This document shows positions 1 to 7,870 of a stretch of 53,614 nt of DNA, one piece after another (within the stretch, counting starts at the first letter, position 1; the number at the start of each line of letters is the position of its first letter). Below the pieces are notes generated by a model. It did not search any database. It was not told the origin of the DNA and was given only the letters and a program-made list of their open reading frames with translations. The DNA comes from an uncultured Candidatus Thioglobus sp. (GTDB lineage: Bacteria; Pseudomonadota; Gammaproteobacteria; PS1; Pseudothioglobaceae). Location of the stretch: contig CAJQTP010000005.1 of assembly GCA_905620445.1 (NCBI GenBank), positions 1-53,614 of the forward strand, given 5' to 3'. A program made the translations under genes and the position numbers.

Positions 1-138
<138 letters not shown>

Positions 139-142
139 CCTA

Positions 143-904
143 ATGAACTTATCAGATTTCTCACTGGAAAATAAAGTAGCACTAATAACGGGTGGTACAA
201 GTGGAGTGGGAAGAATGATGGCGCTTGCGCTTGCCCGTGCAGGCGCATTTGTTTGGATTGCAAGTAGTCGCAGCAATGCAGACGAGACCCTTCAAGAAAT
301 AAACAATCAAGGCTCTAAAGGGGCATTCATCCAAGCCGACGTAACATCAACTGTTGACCTTGAAAATATGGTTTCTGAGGTCTCTAAAAAGTCTGGAAGA
401 ATAGATATTTTAGTAAACGCTGCTGGGATAAATCTTAGAACATCAGCTGAAGAGTTGACGCTCGAAGAGTGGCAGAAAACGATCGACATTAATTTAACTG
501 CTCCTTTCCACTTAAGCCAACTCGTTGCTGAATCAATGGCCAAAAATAACTGGGGACGAATTATAAATATCGCTTCTCTTCAATCTCTTAGGGCCTTTGA
601 TAACAGTATCCCGTATGGTGCAAGTAAAGGTGGCATCATGCAGCTTACTCGAGCTTTAGCTCAGGCTTATTCAAAAAATGGGGTATTAGTCAATGCAATT
701 GCTCCAGGATTTTTTAGAACAAATCTAACTGAATCATTATTCCAAGACCCTGACAAGTTAAAAAATTTAGCGGCTAAAACAATGATGGCTCGCAATGGAG
801 AAGAAAAGGACATTTTTGGTATTAGTGTTTTCTTATGCAGTGATGCAAACTCATATGTCACTGGTCAAACAATATTTTTAGATGGAGGGTTTTCAGCATC
901 ATGA
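143..904 (+). CDS. SDR-family NAD(P)-dependent dehydrogenase (HpsO-like)
   Basis: A 253-residue classical short-chain dehydrogenase. The nucleotide-binding TGGTSGVG lies at residues 16-23, NAAG at 92-95, Asn117, Ser145, and the catalytic Tyr158-x3-Lys162 pair (YGASK). The C-terminus ends with the usual YVTGQTIFLDGG pattern. It starts 4 bp after the HisD-like gene, and its TGA overlaps the ATG of the next dehydrogenase (ATGA at 901-904), so the three dehydrogenases are probably translated as a unit. In characterised DHPS degraders HpsO and HpsP interconvert DHPS enantiomers through a 2-keto intermediate; this gene would suit one of those roles. Family certain, substrate inferred from neighbours. 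Confidence 0.85.
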   Translation: MNLSDFSLENKVALITGGTSGVGRMMALALARAGAFVWIASSRSNADETLQEINNQGSKGAFIQADVTSTVDLENMVSEVSKKSGRIDILVNAAGINLRTSAEELTLEEWQKTIDINLTAPFHLSQLVAESMAKNNWGRIINIASLQSLRAFDNSIPYGASKGGIMQLTRALAQAYSKNGVLVNAIAPGFFRTNLTESLFQDPDKLKNLAAKTMMARNGEEKDIFGISVFLCSDANSYVTGQTIFLDGGFSAS

Positions 905-1911
905 TCAATAAAATGGAAGCGGTAGTTTATACAGCGCCGAACGAAATGACTTTTTACACCGACTACAAGCCCACACAAATTGATCGTGACGATGATGTAT
1001 TGCTGCGTATTGAGTCAGTTGGGATTTGCGGATCTGATATGCACGCCTATCATGGGAAAGACCCAAGAAGAAATCCTGGGTTAATACTAGGCCATGAATT
1101 TTGTGGAGAAATTGTTGAAGGCATCCATAAAGGTCAAAAAGTAACAGGAAATCCTTTAATTACGTGCGGGAAATGCGAGTATTGCCTTCAAGGCAGAGAC
1201 AACCTATGTAGTGATAGGGATATGATTGGAATGAGCAGGCAGGGTGCTTTTGCTCAATATATGACCATACCAAATCAATGCCTTGTTCACGCCCCTAATT
1301 CTATGAATTCAAATCATGTAGCCTTAACAGAGCCTGCAGCAACAGTTGTTCATGCGGTCAATCTTGCCATAGAAAATTCATTCAAGCCTATAAGCGATTG
1401 CAATGTTCTGGTTATTGGCGCCGGCGCTATTGGACTTTTAACTGCTCTTTTACTTAAATCTCATGGCGTTAAAATGAAGGTGCTTGAAACAAATATTGCT
1501 AGGCATCCTTGTGTTAAAGAGCATGTTGGCGTCATTGCCGCAAACCCATTAGTAGAGTCAGTCCAAGACAGTGCATTTGATGTTGTAATTGACTGCGTTG
1601 GAAGTGAGAAAACAAACGCTCTTTCGATTGCATCCGTTAAAGCAGGTGGAACTGTAGTTAATGTAGGACTTCTTAGCTGGAGTAGTAATATTGATATCCG
1701 AAAAATTACTCTGCAAGAAGTAAAGCTGGTTGGTTGTTATACATACAATATGGAAGACTTTAAATCGGCCTTAAAGTCAATTGAAAAGGGTGATTTTGGA
1801 GATTTATCGTGGATAGAGGAGATGCCACTCTCTGAAACTGATTTAGCTTTCAAGAGCCTTCATAATGGTACAATGGCCTCATCAAAGGTCATCCTCAAAC
1901 CTCATTTTTAA
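901..1911 (+). CDS. Zinc-dependent medium-chain alcohol dehydrogenase (HpsP-like)
   Basis: A 336-residue MDR-family dehydrogenase. Catalytic zinc ligands are visible as Cys43 (GICGSDMH), His65-Glu66 (LGHE) and Glu144 (TEPAA). A structural zinc lobe is formed by Cys89-x2-Cys92-x2-Cys95-x7-Cys103. The Rossmann motif GAGAIG is at residues 173-178. Related family members are L-threonine, sorbitol and other polyol dehydrogenases. Its start codon overlaps the SDR stop, so the two are translationally coupled. In a DHPS pathway it would be the second 2-dehydrogenase (HpsP). The substrate cannot be read from the sequence; a sugar-alcohol or amino-alcohol dehydrogenase is the alternative. Confidence 0.83.
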   Translation: MINKMEAVVYTAPNEMTFYTDYKPTQIDRDDDVLLRIESVGICGSDMHAYHGKDPRRNPGLILGHEFCGEIVEGIHKGQKVTGNPLITCGKCEYCLQGRDNLCSDRDMIGMSRQGAFAQYMTIPNQCLVHAPNSMNSNHVALTEPAATVVHAVNLAIENSFKPISDCNVLVIGAGAIGLLTALLLKSHGVKMKVLETNIARHPCVKEHVGVIAANPLVESVQDSAFDVVIDCVGSEKTNALSIASVKAGGTVVNVGLLSWSSNIDIRKITLQEVKLVGCYTYNMEDFKSALKSIEKGDFGDLSWIEEMPLSETDLAFKSLHNGTMASSKVILKPHF

Positions 1912-1931
1912 ACAATTTAACTAAATAGCCT

Positions 1932-2705
1932 ATGAGTATTACTGACCTTACATTCAATATAGACAAAGACAGCAAAACCCCTATGTGGCTTCAAATTAGG
2001 AATGAGCTATTTAATTGTCTATATCGTGATGAGCTTAGGCCAGGTCAATTAATTCCTAATGAAAAAACCCTTGTTGAACTCTTCAATGTCTCAATTGGAA
2101 CAGTTCGAAAGGCAGTAGGTGCCTTAGAAAAAGAAGGTTTTCTTATTCGTAAACAAGGTTTAGGAACTTTTGTCTTTCAGCACGATAAAAGTACTTTCCA
2201 TTTTGCGTATTTTCATTTTGCATTAAACGGAACTGGAGAGGTATCATACCCAGATGTAGAATTCATTTCTTTTGAGACAAAAAAAGCCACTAAATATGAA
2301 GCAGAAACATTAAACATCGCTCCTGGGAGTAATGTTTATCAAATATTTAATAAGCTAGGTATTAACAAAAAAATTTATATCATTGATAGAATTGTCATCT
2401 CTCAAGCTAAATTTCCAATGCTAACTGAAGAGATTTTTACAAGCCGAAGTAATACAATATACAACCTATACCAAAATAAGTTCAACATATTTATAACAAA
2501 CTGCTCAGAGAAGGTAAAAGCAATTTCTGCAGATAAAACAATATCTTCTCTTCTCAATGTTAAGGTGGATTCGCCTATTCTTCGGATAGAGCGTATCGGT
2601 CAAACTTACCATAACGAGACTATTGAGCTAAGAACATCATTCGTTCATACGAGAGATATCGACTACGTCAATACGCAAAACAGCACTTTCGGCGACACGT
2701 TCTAA
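1932..2705 (+). CDS. GntR-family transcriptional regulator with UTRA effector domain
   Basis: A 257-residue HutC/UTRA-type GntR regulator. The N-terminal winged helix-turn-helix spans about residues 14-84 (PMWLQIRNEL, then LRPGQLIPNEKTL, SIGTVRKAVGALEKEGF and RKQGLGTFV). A UTRA ligand-binding domain occupies about residues 100-245. It follows the dehydrogenase genes by 20 bp and sits tail-to-tail with the TRAP transporter, so it is the likely local regulator of both arms. UTRA domains bind small catabolic metabolites; here the ligand would be the transported substrate or a phosphate- or sulfonate-bearing product. Characterised Cupriavidus DHPS degraders use a LacI-type regulator, so the GntR would be a lineage variation. 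Confidence 0.85.
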   Translation: MSITDLTFNIDKDSKTPMWLQIRNELFNCLYRDELRPGQLIPNEKTLVELFNVSIGTVRKAVGALEKEGFLIRKQGLGTFVFQHDKSTFHFAYFHFALNGTGEVSYPDVEFISFETKKATKYEAETLNIAPGSNVYQIFNKLGINKKIYIIDRIVISQAKFPMLTEEIFTSRSNTIYNLYQNKFNIFITNCSEKVKAISADKTISSLLNVKVDSPILRIERIGQTYHNETIELRTSFVHTRDIDYVNTQNSTFGDTF

Positions 2706-2780
2706 GAAGAAGGAAGTCCGCAATACATAGATATTTTATGTATCAAAATTTTAGGTGCATACAATTCTATAGAGCTCTAA

Positions 2781-4103
2781 TTACCCATAAAGGTATGTTG
2801 GCAGCCATAGAACAATTTGTGGGAATATAATAATTAATGCTAATCCAACAACTTGAATAGCCATAAATTGCATCATACCTTTATAGATGTCTGCTAGATC
2901 CCATTCTGGGGCTACGCCCTTGAGAAAGTAGGCAGATAATGCAACAGGCGGCGAAAGCCAAGCAGTTTGCAGATTAACAGCAACAAGAATTCCAAACCAA
3001 GTTAAGTTAAATCCTAATTGCTCAATTAGAGGTAAAACGATTGGAATAATGATTAGTACAATTGGCACCCACTCTAATGGCCAGGCTAATAAAAAGATTA
3101 AGGCCATAACTATCAACAATATAACTGTTGGTGGAAGATCAAGCACCATCAACGCTTCAGTAATCATCGTTGGCGTTCCTAATCTAGAAAAAACTGAGCC
3201 AAAAAAGTTTGAAGCACAAACTAAAATCATAATTAACGTAGTAATTTCAAGAGTCTTTAGTAAAGCCTCTTGAAAAACTTTAAAATTTAATTTTCCATAC
3301 GCAAGTGTTAAAAATATTGAGCCCACTGCACCCATTGCAGCTCCTTCTGTAGGCGTTGCAAGACCACCTAATATACTTCCAAGTGATGATCCTACTAGCA
3401 GAACAGGCGGGACAAGGCCTTTAAAAAACTCAATCCACACCTCTCTCATAGAATCAGGAATCAAATCTTCAGGAACAACTGGGCCCAGTGATGGATTTAA
3501 GTGGCATCTAATAAGCGTATAGCCTGTATATAAAGCTGCCAACATTAGGCCAGGCATAATAGCAGCAGCAAACAAATCAGTTACCGGAACATTTAAAATA
3601 GGACCCATAACAACTAACATAATGCTTGGCGGTATCAATATACCTAGAGTACCGCCAGCAGTAATTGTGCCTGCAGCTAACTGAACATCATAGCCAGCTC
3701 TGTTCATTGTCTTAGCTGACATAATTCCTAAAATTGTAACCGATGCACCTACAATTCCTGTTGCAGCTCCAAAAATGACTGACACAAAAAGAACGGCCAC
3801 AAATAAAGAGCCTTTGGTTCTAGCGAGAGCCATCTGAACTGATGAAAATAATCTTTCCATCAAGTTGGCTTTCTCCATGAGAATTCCCATAAAAGTAAAT
3901 AGTGGGATTGCCGCAAGAGTCTGCTCAAGCATACTTCCAGAAAACTGGAAGGTCATTAGGTAAAAAACAAGGTCTCCAAAGCCTAAATAGCCAAAGAAAA
4001 CACCTAGGAAAATTAGAGTAAATGAAATTGGGAAGCCAATAAAAATGGCAAATAGCATTGTTAAAATTAATAATATGCCTAACACTTCTGGAGTCATGGC
4101 CAT
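2781..4103 (-). CDS. TRAP transporter large membrane subunit (DctM type)
   Basis: A 440-residue very hydrophobic protein with about a dozen membrane segments, typical of the DctM/TRAP large permease of secondary, sodium-driven solute uptake in the inner membrane. Recognisable family stretches are GFPISFTL near the start, GAATGIVGASVTILG, GGTLGILIPPSI and the second-half GLATPTEGAAMGA. Its start overlaps the small-subunit stop by 10 bp, so the pair is translationally coupled. It faces the GntR gene tail-to-tail. If the neighbouring dehydrogenases act on DHPS, this corresponds to one of the HpsKLM components. Solute specificity lies mostly in the DctP partner and cannot be read from this subunit. 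Confidence 0.9.
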   Translation of the reverse strand: MAMTPEVLGILLILTMLFAIFIGFPISFTLIFLGVFFGYLGFGDLVFYLMTFQFSGSMLEQTLAAIPLFTFMGILMEKANLMERLFSSVQMALARTKGSLFVAVLFVSVIFGAATGIVGASVTILGIMSAKTMNRAGYDVQLAAGTITAGGTLGILIPPSIMLVVMGPILNVPVTDLFAAAIMPGLMLAALYTGYTLIRCHLNPSLGPVVPEDLIPDSMREVWIEFFKGLVPPVLLVGSSLGSILGGLATPTEGAAMGAVGSIFLTLAYGKLNFKVFQEALLKTLEITTLIMILVCASNFFGSVFSRLGTPTMITEALMVLDLPPTVILLIVMALIFLLAWPLEWVPIVLIIIPIVLPLIEQLGFNLTWFGILVAVNLQTAWLSPPVALSAYFLKGVAPEWDLADIYKGMMQFMAIQVVGLALIIIFPQIVLWLPTYLYG

Positions 4104-4702
4104 CTCCTATTTCTTACCGCATACACGCACTTAAGTGTCTCAGAAACGCCTTGAATTATTAGAAGCACAAGGCCTATAAATAAAACACTCTTGATTGGGT
4201 ACATAAGAGGCATCCAGGAAGTATCCATACCTCTTTCCATTATCGACCAAGACTTATAAGCATATTTGTAACATGCCCATGAAGCGCCAATCAATCCAGG
4301 GAAATAAAATAATATATATAAAGTTAAGTCTATTGTTGCTTGGGTCTTAACAGACCAATTTCGATACATAAAGTCTGCTCTAATATGAATGCCCTTTGAA
4401 AGTGCGTAACCAGCACCAAGCATAAACATAGCTCCTGCAAACATTCTACTAATATCGTATGCCCACATTGTTGGAGAAGAGAAAAAGTGTCTTCCCACAA
4501 CCTCAATAAACATGGCAGTGAATACTGGAACAGTCAGCCAGCATGCTAACTGACCAACTCTGAGACTGAAGAGATCAATACTGAGAATTATTTTTGCCAT
4601 CAATTTTGGCATATCATCAGGCATCACACCGTTATATGATCTACCTTCTGCGATCATTTCATCAGTAATATCTAATTGTCCAATATCTTCCTCTTCCGAC
4701 AT
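4094..4702 (-). CDS. TRAP transporter small membrane subunit (DctQ type)
   Basis: A 202-residue protein with a roughly 35-residue polar N-terminal extension followed by four predicted membrane helices (about residues 50-72, 85-105, 127-150 and 170-190). The order and spacing match DctQ, which pairs with DctM to form the membrane core of a TRAP transporter. The acidic N-terminus (SEEEDIGQLDITDEM) is longer than in the shortest DctQ proteins. It is separated from the upstream dctP gene by 204 bases holding two strong hairpins, so its expression is probably lower than that of the binding protein. The chosen ATG at 4702 has only a weak Shine-Dalgarno upstream. Confidence 0.87.
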   Translation of the reverse strand: MSEEEDIGQLDITDEMIAEGRSYNGVMPDDMPKLMAKIILSIDLFSLRVGQLACWLTVPVFTAMFIEVVGRHFFSSPTMWAYDISRMFAGAMFMLGAGYALSKGIHIRADFMYRNWSVKTQATIDLTLYILFYFPGLIGASWACYKYAYKSWSIMERGMDTSWMPLMYPIKSVLFIGLVLLIIQGVSETLKCVYAVRNRRWP

Positions 4703-4793
4703 AATTTGTACCTAATAATTTTATAAAAAATCTTAAACTATTGTAACAAAACAAAATAGTTTAAAAAATAAGAACTAGTTTATTAAGGCATTT

Positions 4794-4826
4794 GCTGGCT
4801 CAGGAAAAAGGATAACCTGAGCCAGC
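4794..4826 (-). repeat. Second strong hairpin downstream of dctP
   Basis: GCTGGCTCAGG at 4794-4804 pairs perfectly with CCTGAGCCAGC at 4816-4826 around an 11-nt A-rich loop. On the minus strand it lies downstream of the terminator at 4854-4879 and is not followed by a U-run. It could protect the 5' end of the dctQM message, block 3' exonuclease on readthrough RNA, or be a protein site. The rest of 4703-4906 is AT-rich with no further gene that I can see. Confidence 0.6.
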
Positions 4827-4853
4827 TAAGCCGTCTTACTTTTACAAAAAAAA

Positions 4854-4879
4854 GTTGCCAACAGTAATCTGTTGGCAAC
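4854..4879 (-). terminator. Intrinsic terminator/attenuator between dctP and dctQM
   Basis: A perfect 11-bp inverted repeat (GTTGCCAACAG at 4854-4864 and its complement at 4869-4879) encloses a 4-nt loop. Read on the minus strand, the stem is followed directly by eight U residues (4846-4853). It begins about 27 bases after the dctP stop. This is a textbook Rho-independent signal that should end a share of dctP transcripts and so favour the periplasmic binding protein over the membrane subunits. Confidence 0.85.
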
Positions 4880-4906
4880 TTAGCTTACAAGTCTAACGAT
4901 GAATCT

Positions 4907-5995
4907 TTACTTTAAAGTCTTCGTAAAAGCTAAACCTAACTTAGCGTTAGAAGACTGAGCTCCTGACCAGAAAGGTACAGCTTTTTCAGCAAAATCTCTC
5001 TGTGATGCCCATACTTCAGCAAAGAATGCATTTTCATCAGCATTCTTTTGAAGTTGTGCTTGCGCAGCAGCCATAAACTCTACGAAGTAGTCTTCAGGCG
5101 TATCCATTAGAATAACACCTTGCTCTAGCAAGTCTGCCATTGCAATACCGTTTGCATAGATACGATTTGACATAGAGTCAAGTCTTGCTGCTCTTGCAGC
5201 AACATGAATAGCATGTTGGTCACGATCAGAGATCTTATCCCACACATCGCCATTAATATACATATCTGCATTCACAACGTTCTGGTGCAGTCCTTGCAAG
5301 TAGTAATACTTAAGAACTTTTTGGAAACCAAAGTCTCTGTCTGGTTCTGGGCAACACCACTCTGCTGCGTCAATTACGCCTTTCTCAAGTGCAGGCAGAA
5401 TATCACCACCACCCATAGCTACAGCTGCAACACCAATATCTTTATAAACTTGACCTGGGAGTCCTGGAGGTGCACGGAATCTTAATTTACGGAAGTCATC
5501 CATACTATTAATTGGCTCTTTAAACCAACCCAGCGCTTCAGGACCAACCGGTTGAAGCATCAAACCAACAACATTTAGGTCCATCTCGTCCCATAGTTGA
5601 TCGTATAACTCTTTACCACCCGCACTGTGGAACCAAGAAAGCCATGCGATATTATCAATACCAAGGCCAGCTCCAGCGATTGGTGAGCCAAACAGCATTG
5701 CTGCAGGGTGCTTACCAGACCAGTAGTGAGTCCATGCAAATCCACCATCAATTAGACCAGCGTCTACAGCATCGATAAGGTCAGCATTAGGAACAACAGA
5801 ACCACCTGGAAGAACTTCCATTGTTACCCTACCATCAGTCAAGGCAGCAACATCTTCAGCAAAATCTCTGACATACCCAACTTCACTTCCAGTCGAGTTC
5901 AATACAGATTGAATTTTTAAATTGACCGCCATAGCGCTTGAACTTGCAGTAAGCAATGCTATAGATGTCAAAAGTACAACTTTATTTTTAAACAT
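4907..5995 (-). CDS. TRAP transporter periplasmic substrate-binding protein (DctP family)
   Basis: A 362-residue solute receptor. I place the start at 5995, giving MFKNKVVLL with a clear signal peptide and an AMA cleavage site after residue 23; a strong AGGAG lies 5-9 bases upstream. A longer in-frame start at 6073 would bury the signal sequence. Family features include VLPGGSVVPNADLIDAV, FRAPPGLPGQVYKDIG, and GVIDAAEWCCPEPD, where the GVIDAAEW segment carries the usual solute-contact region. This subtype resembles receptors of the 2-oxo acid/hydroxy acid group. With the HisD-like, SDR and MDR dehydrogenases nearby, a hydroxylated sulfonate such as DHPS is the favoured cargo, as inference. 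Confidence 0.9.
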   Translation of the reverse strand: MFKNKVVLLTSIALLTASSSAMAVNLKIQSVLNSTGSEVGYVRDFAEDVAALTDGRVTMEVLPGGSVVPNADLIDAVDAGLIDGGFAWTHYWSGKHPAAMLFGSPIAGAGLGIDNIAWLSWFHSAGGKELYDQLWDEMDLNVVGLMLQPVGPEALGWFKEPINSMDDFRKLRFRAPPGLPGQVYKDIGVAAVAMGGGDILPALEKGVIDAAEWCCPEPDRDFGFQKVLKYYYLQGLHQNVVNADMYINGDVWDKISDRDQHAIHVAARAARLDSMSNRIYANGIAMADLLEQGVILMDTPEDYFVEFMAAAQAQLQKNADENAFFAEVWASQRDFAEKAVPFWSGAQSSNAKLGLAFTKTLK

Positions 5996-6042
5996 AAAAT
6001 CTCCTAATTTATCTAAATAAAAAACTACTTTGATTAGCAATA

Positions 6043-6073
6043 AGTATAAAACACACCTAAAGCATTTAATCAA
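6043..6073 (-). promoter_or_regulatory. Candidate dctP promoter
   Basis: On the minus strand TATACT (plus 6043-6048) fits a sigma-70 -10 box, with TTGATT (plus 6068-6073) as a weak -35 at a long 19-bp spacing. It would give a leader of about 40 bases before the dctP start at 5995. It is offered mainly because a long palindrome lies just upstream of it. Confidence 0.3.
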
Positions 6074-6080
6074 ATCTGAG

Positions 6081-6100
6081 TATACATCAATTGATATATA
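6081..6100. promoter_or_regulatory. 20-bp palindrome in the dctP/GMC divergent region, candidate operator
   Basis: TATACATCAATTGATATATA is an inverted repeat with 9 of 10 positions matching per half and a perfect ATCAATTGAT core. It sits in the 214-bp gap between the divergent dctP and GMC oxidoreductase genes, just upstream of the candidate dctP -35. Dyads of this size are typical for GntR-type dimers, so the regulator at 1932-2705 is a natural candidate. The rest of 5996-6209 is A/T-rich without another gene. Confidence 0.4.
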
Positions 6101-6209
6101 TGTTTATATTTATTTTAAAAAAAAAGAAGTAAATTAAGCTATATAATTTATCCAGCAATATGACATCTCAATTCTTCTTATAATTTTAATAATTTACTAG
6201 TAATTACCA

Positions 6210-7829
6210 ATGAATGAAAAATATGATTACATTGTTGTAGGTGCTGGTTCGGCAGGCTGCCTCTTAGCCAATAGACTTTCAGCAAACCCTAATAATAGTG
6301 TTTTATTAATTGAAGCTGGCCGAAAAGATGACAATCTTTGGCTTCATGTCCCAGTTGGTTATTTTAAAACCATGAATAATCCAAAGTTTGATTGGATGTA
6401 TAAACTTGAAAAAGATAAAGGACTAAACAATAGAAGAATAGACTGGCCACGAGGTAAAGTTCTTGGTGGCTCTAGTGCACTAAATGGATTGTTATATATT
6501 CGTGGTGATAGGCATGACTATGATAACTGGAAAGATTTAGGTAATAAAGGTTGGGGCTATGATGATGTGCTTCCATACTTTAAAAAGTTCGAATGCCAAG
6601 AAAATGGAGAAAATAAATACCATGGAGTTGATGGCGAATTGAAAGTGTCCAACCTTAGACTTAGAAGAAAAATTGCTGATCTATTCATTAAAGCATCTGA
6701 AGAAATAGGCATACCTTACAATCCTGATTGCAATGGAGAAAAGCAGGAAGGTGTCGGCTATTTTCAGCAAACCTCATTTAAGGGCTTTCGAAGAAGCTCC
6801 TACAGGTCATTTCTAAATGGAAAAATAAGAAGTAGAAAAAATTTAACAATCATCACAAATACTCAAGTGAGCAAGCTTGTCTTCTCTGATAAAAAGGTAA
6901 TAGGTGTTGACTGCATTCAAAGCAATGATCAACCAGATAAAACTATCTATGCTAACCATGAAGTAATTTTATCTGCTGGCGCAATTAGCTCGCCTCAAAT
7001 ATTACAGCTGTCAGGAATTGGAGATGAAAAAAATCTAACAAAACTTGGGGTTAAGGTTATTCATAATAACCCTGCAGTTGGGAAAAATCTTCAAGATCAT
7101 TTACAAGTAAGGATGGTTTTTAAAACAAATACTAGAACCTTAAATGACGAACTAAATACCTGGTGGAAAAAAGCCTTAATTGGAATACAATATGCACTTT
7201 TTAGAACAGGGCCATTAACTCTCAGTGCCAGCCAAGTTTACATTTTTACTAATACATCCTTAGATGGATCAAGGCCAAATATACAATTTCATATGCAGCC
7301 ATTAAGTGCAGATAAGCCGGGAGATGGGGTTCATCCTTTTTCTGCATTTACAATGTCTATTTGTAATCTTAGACCTCAGAGTAGAGGTGAGGTCACTATA
7401 AGGTCAAAAAACCCAGAAGATCTTCCTAAAATTGTACCAAATTATCTATCCACAACGAGTGATCAAAAAATAGCAATTGATTCAATAAAAGTTGCCAGAA
7501 AAATTGCAAATGCCAGCCCACTAAAACAACATATTCTTGATGAGTTTGTACCTGGAGGCTCCATAGTTTCTGATGAAGATTTACTAGAAGCTGCAAAAAA
7601 TAATAGCCAGAGTATTTATCACCCCGTAGGAACATGCAAGATGGGTAATGATAAAAATAGTGTAGTCGATGAACACCTCAAAGTTCATGGAGTTCAGGGT
7701 TTAAGAGTTGTTGATGCTTCAATTATGCCAGAGCTAGTCTCGGGGAACACTAACGCACCTACAATGATGATTGCAGAAAAAGCAGCTGCAATGATACTTA
7801 GTGACAACAAAATCAGTTTGACTAAGTAG
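6210..7829 (+). CDS. GMC-family FAD-dependent alcohol oxidoreductase (choline dehydrogenase-like)
   Basis: A 539-residue glucose-methanol-choline oxidoreductase. The FAD-binding GAGSAG is at residues 11-16, GMC signature 1 appears as WPRGKVLGGSSALNG, signature 2 as SAGAISSPQILQLSGIG, and the catalytic pair is His471 (YHPVGTCKMG) and Asn515 (GNTNAPTMM). The family oxidises a primary or secondary alcohol, passing electrons to the respiratory chain or oxygen. No betaine aldehyde dehydrogenase or choline transporter is next to it, so a choline role is not supported by context. It is divergent from the TRAP operon and could act on the same substrate class. Family certain, substrate unknown. Confidence 0.9.
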   Translation: MNEKYDYIVVGAGSAGCLLANRLSANPNNSVLLIEAGRKDDNLWLHVPVGYFKTMNNPKFDWMYKLEKDKGLNNRRIDWPRGKVLGGSSALNGLLYIRGDRHDYDNWKDLGNKGWGYDDVLPYFKKFECQENGENKYHGVDGELKVSNLRLRRKIADLFIKASEEIGIPYNPDCNGEKQEGVGYFQQTSFKGFRRSSYRSFLNGKIRSRKNLTIITNTQVSKLVFSDKKVIGVDCIQSNDQPDKTIYANHEVILSAGAISSPQILQLSGIGDEKNLTKLGVKVIHNNPAVGKNLQDHLQVRMVFKTNTRTLNDELNTWWKKALIGIQYALFRTGPLTLSASQVYIFTNTSLDGSRPNIQFHMQPLSADKPGDGVHPFSAFTMSICNLRPQSRGEVTIRSKNPEDLPKIVPNYLSTTSDQKIAIDSIKVARKIANASPLKQHILDEFVPGGSIVSDEDLLEAAKNNSQSIYHPVGTCKMGNDKNSVVDEHLKVHGVQGLRVVDASIMPELVSGNTNAPTMMIAEKAAAMILSDNKISLTK

Positions 7830-7870
7830 GAACAGTTGTGTATTGTTAGCTTTTTTTTAAATTCAATATA

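Noticed and set aside
2723-2743. ATACATA/TATGTAT dyad between gntR and dctM as a terminator
   Set aside because: Seven A/T pairs only and no following T-run on either strand; too weak to call.
5996-6073. N-terminal extension of DctP starting at 6073
   Set aside because: It would bury a clear signal peptide; the ATG at 5995 has a good AGGAG.
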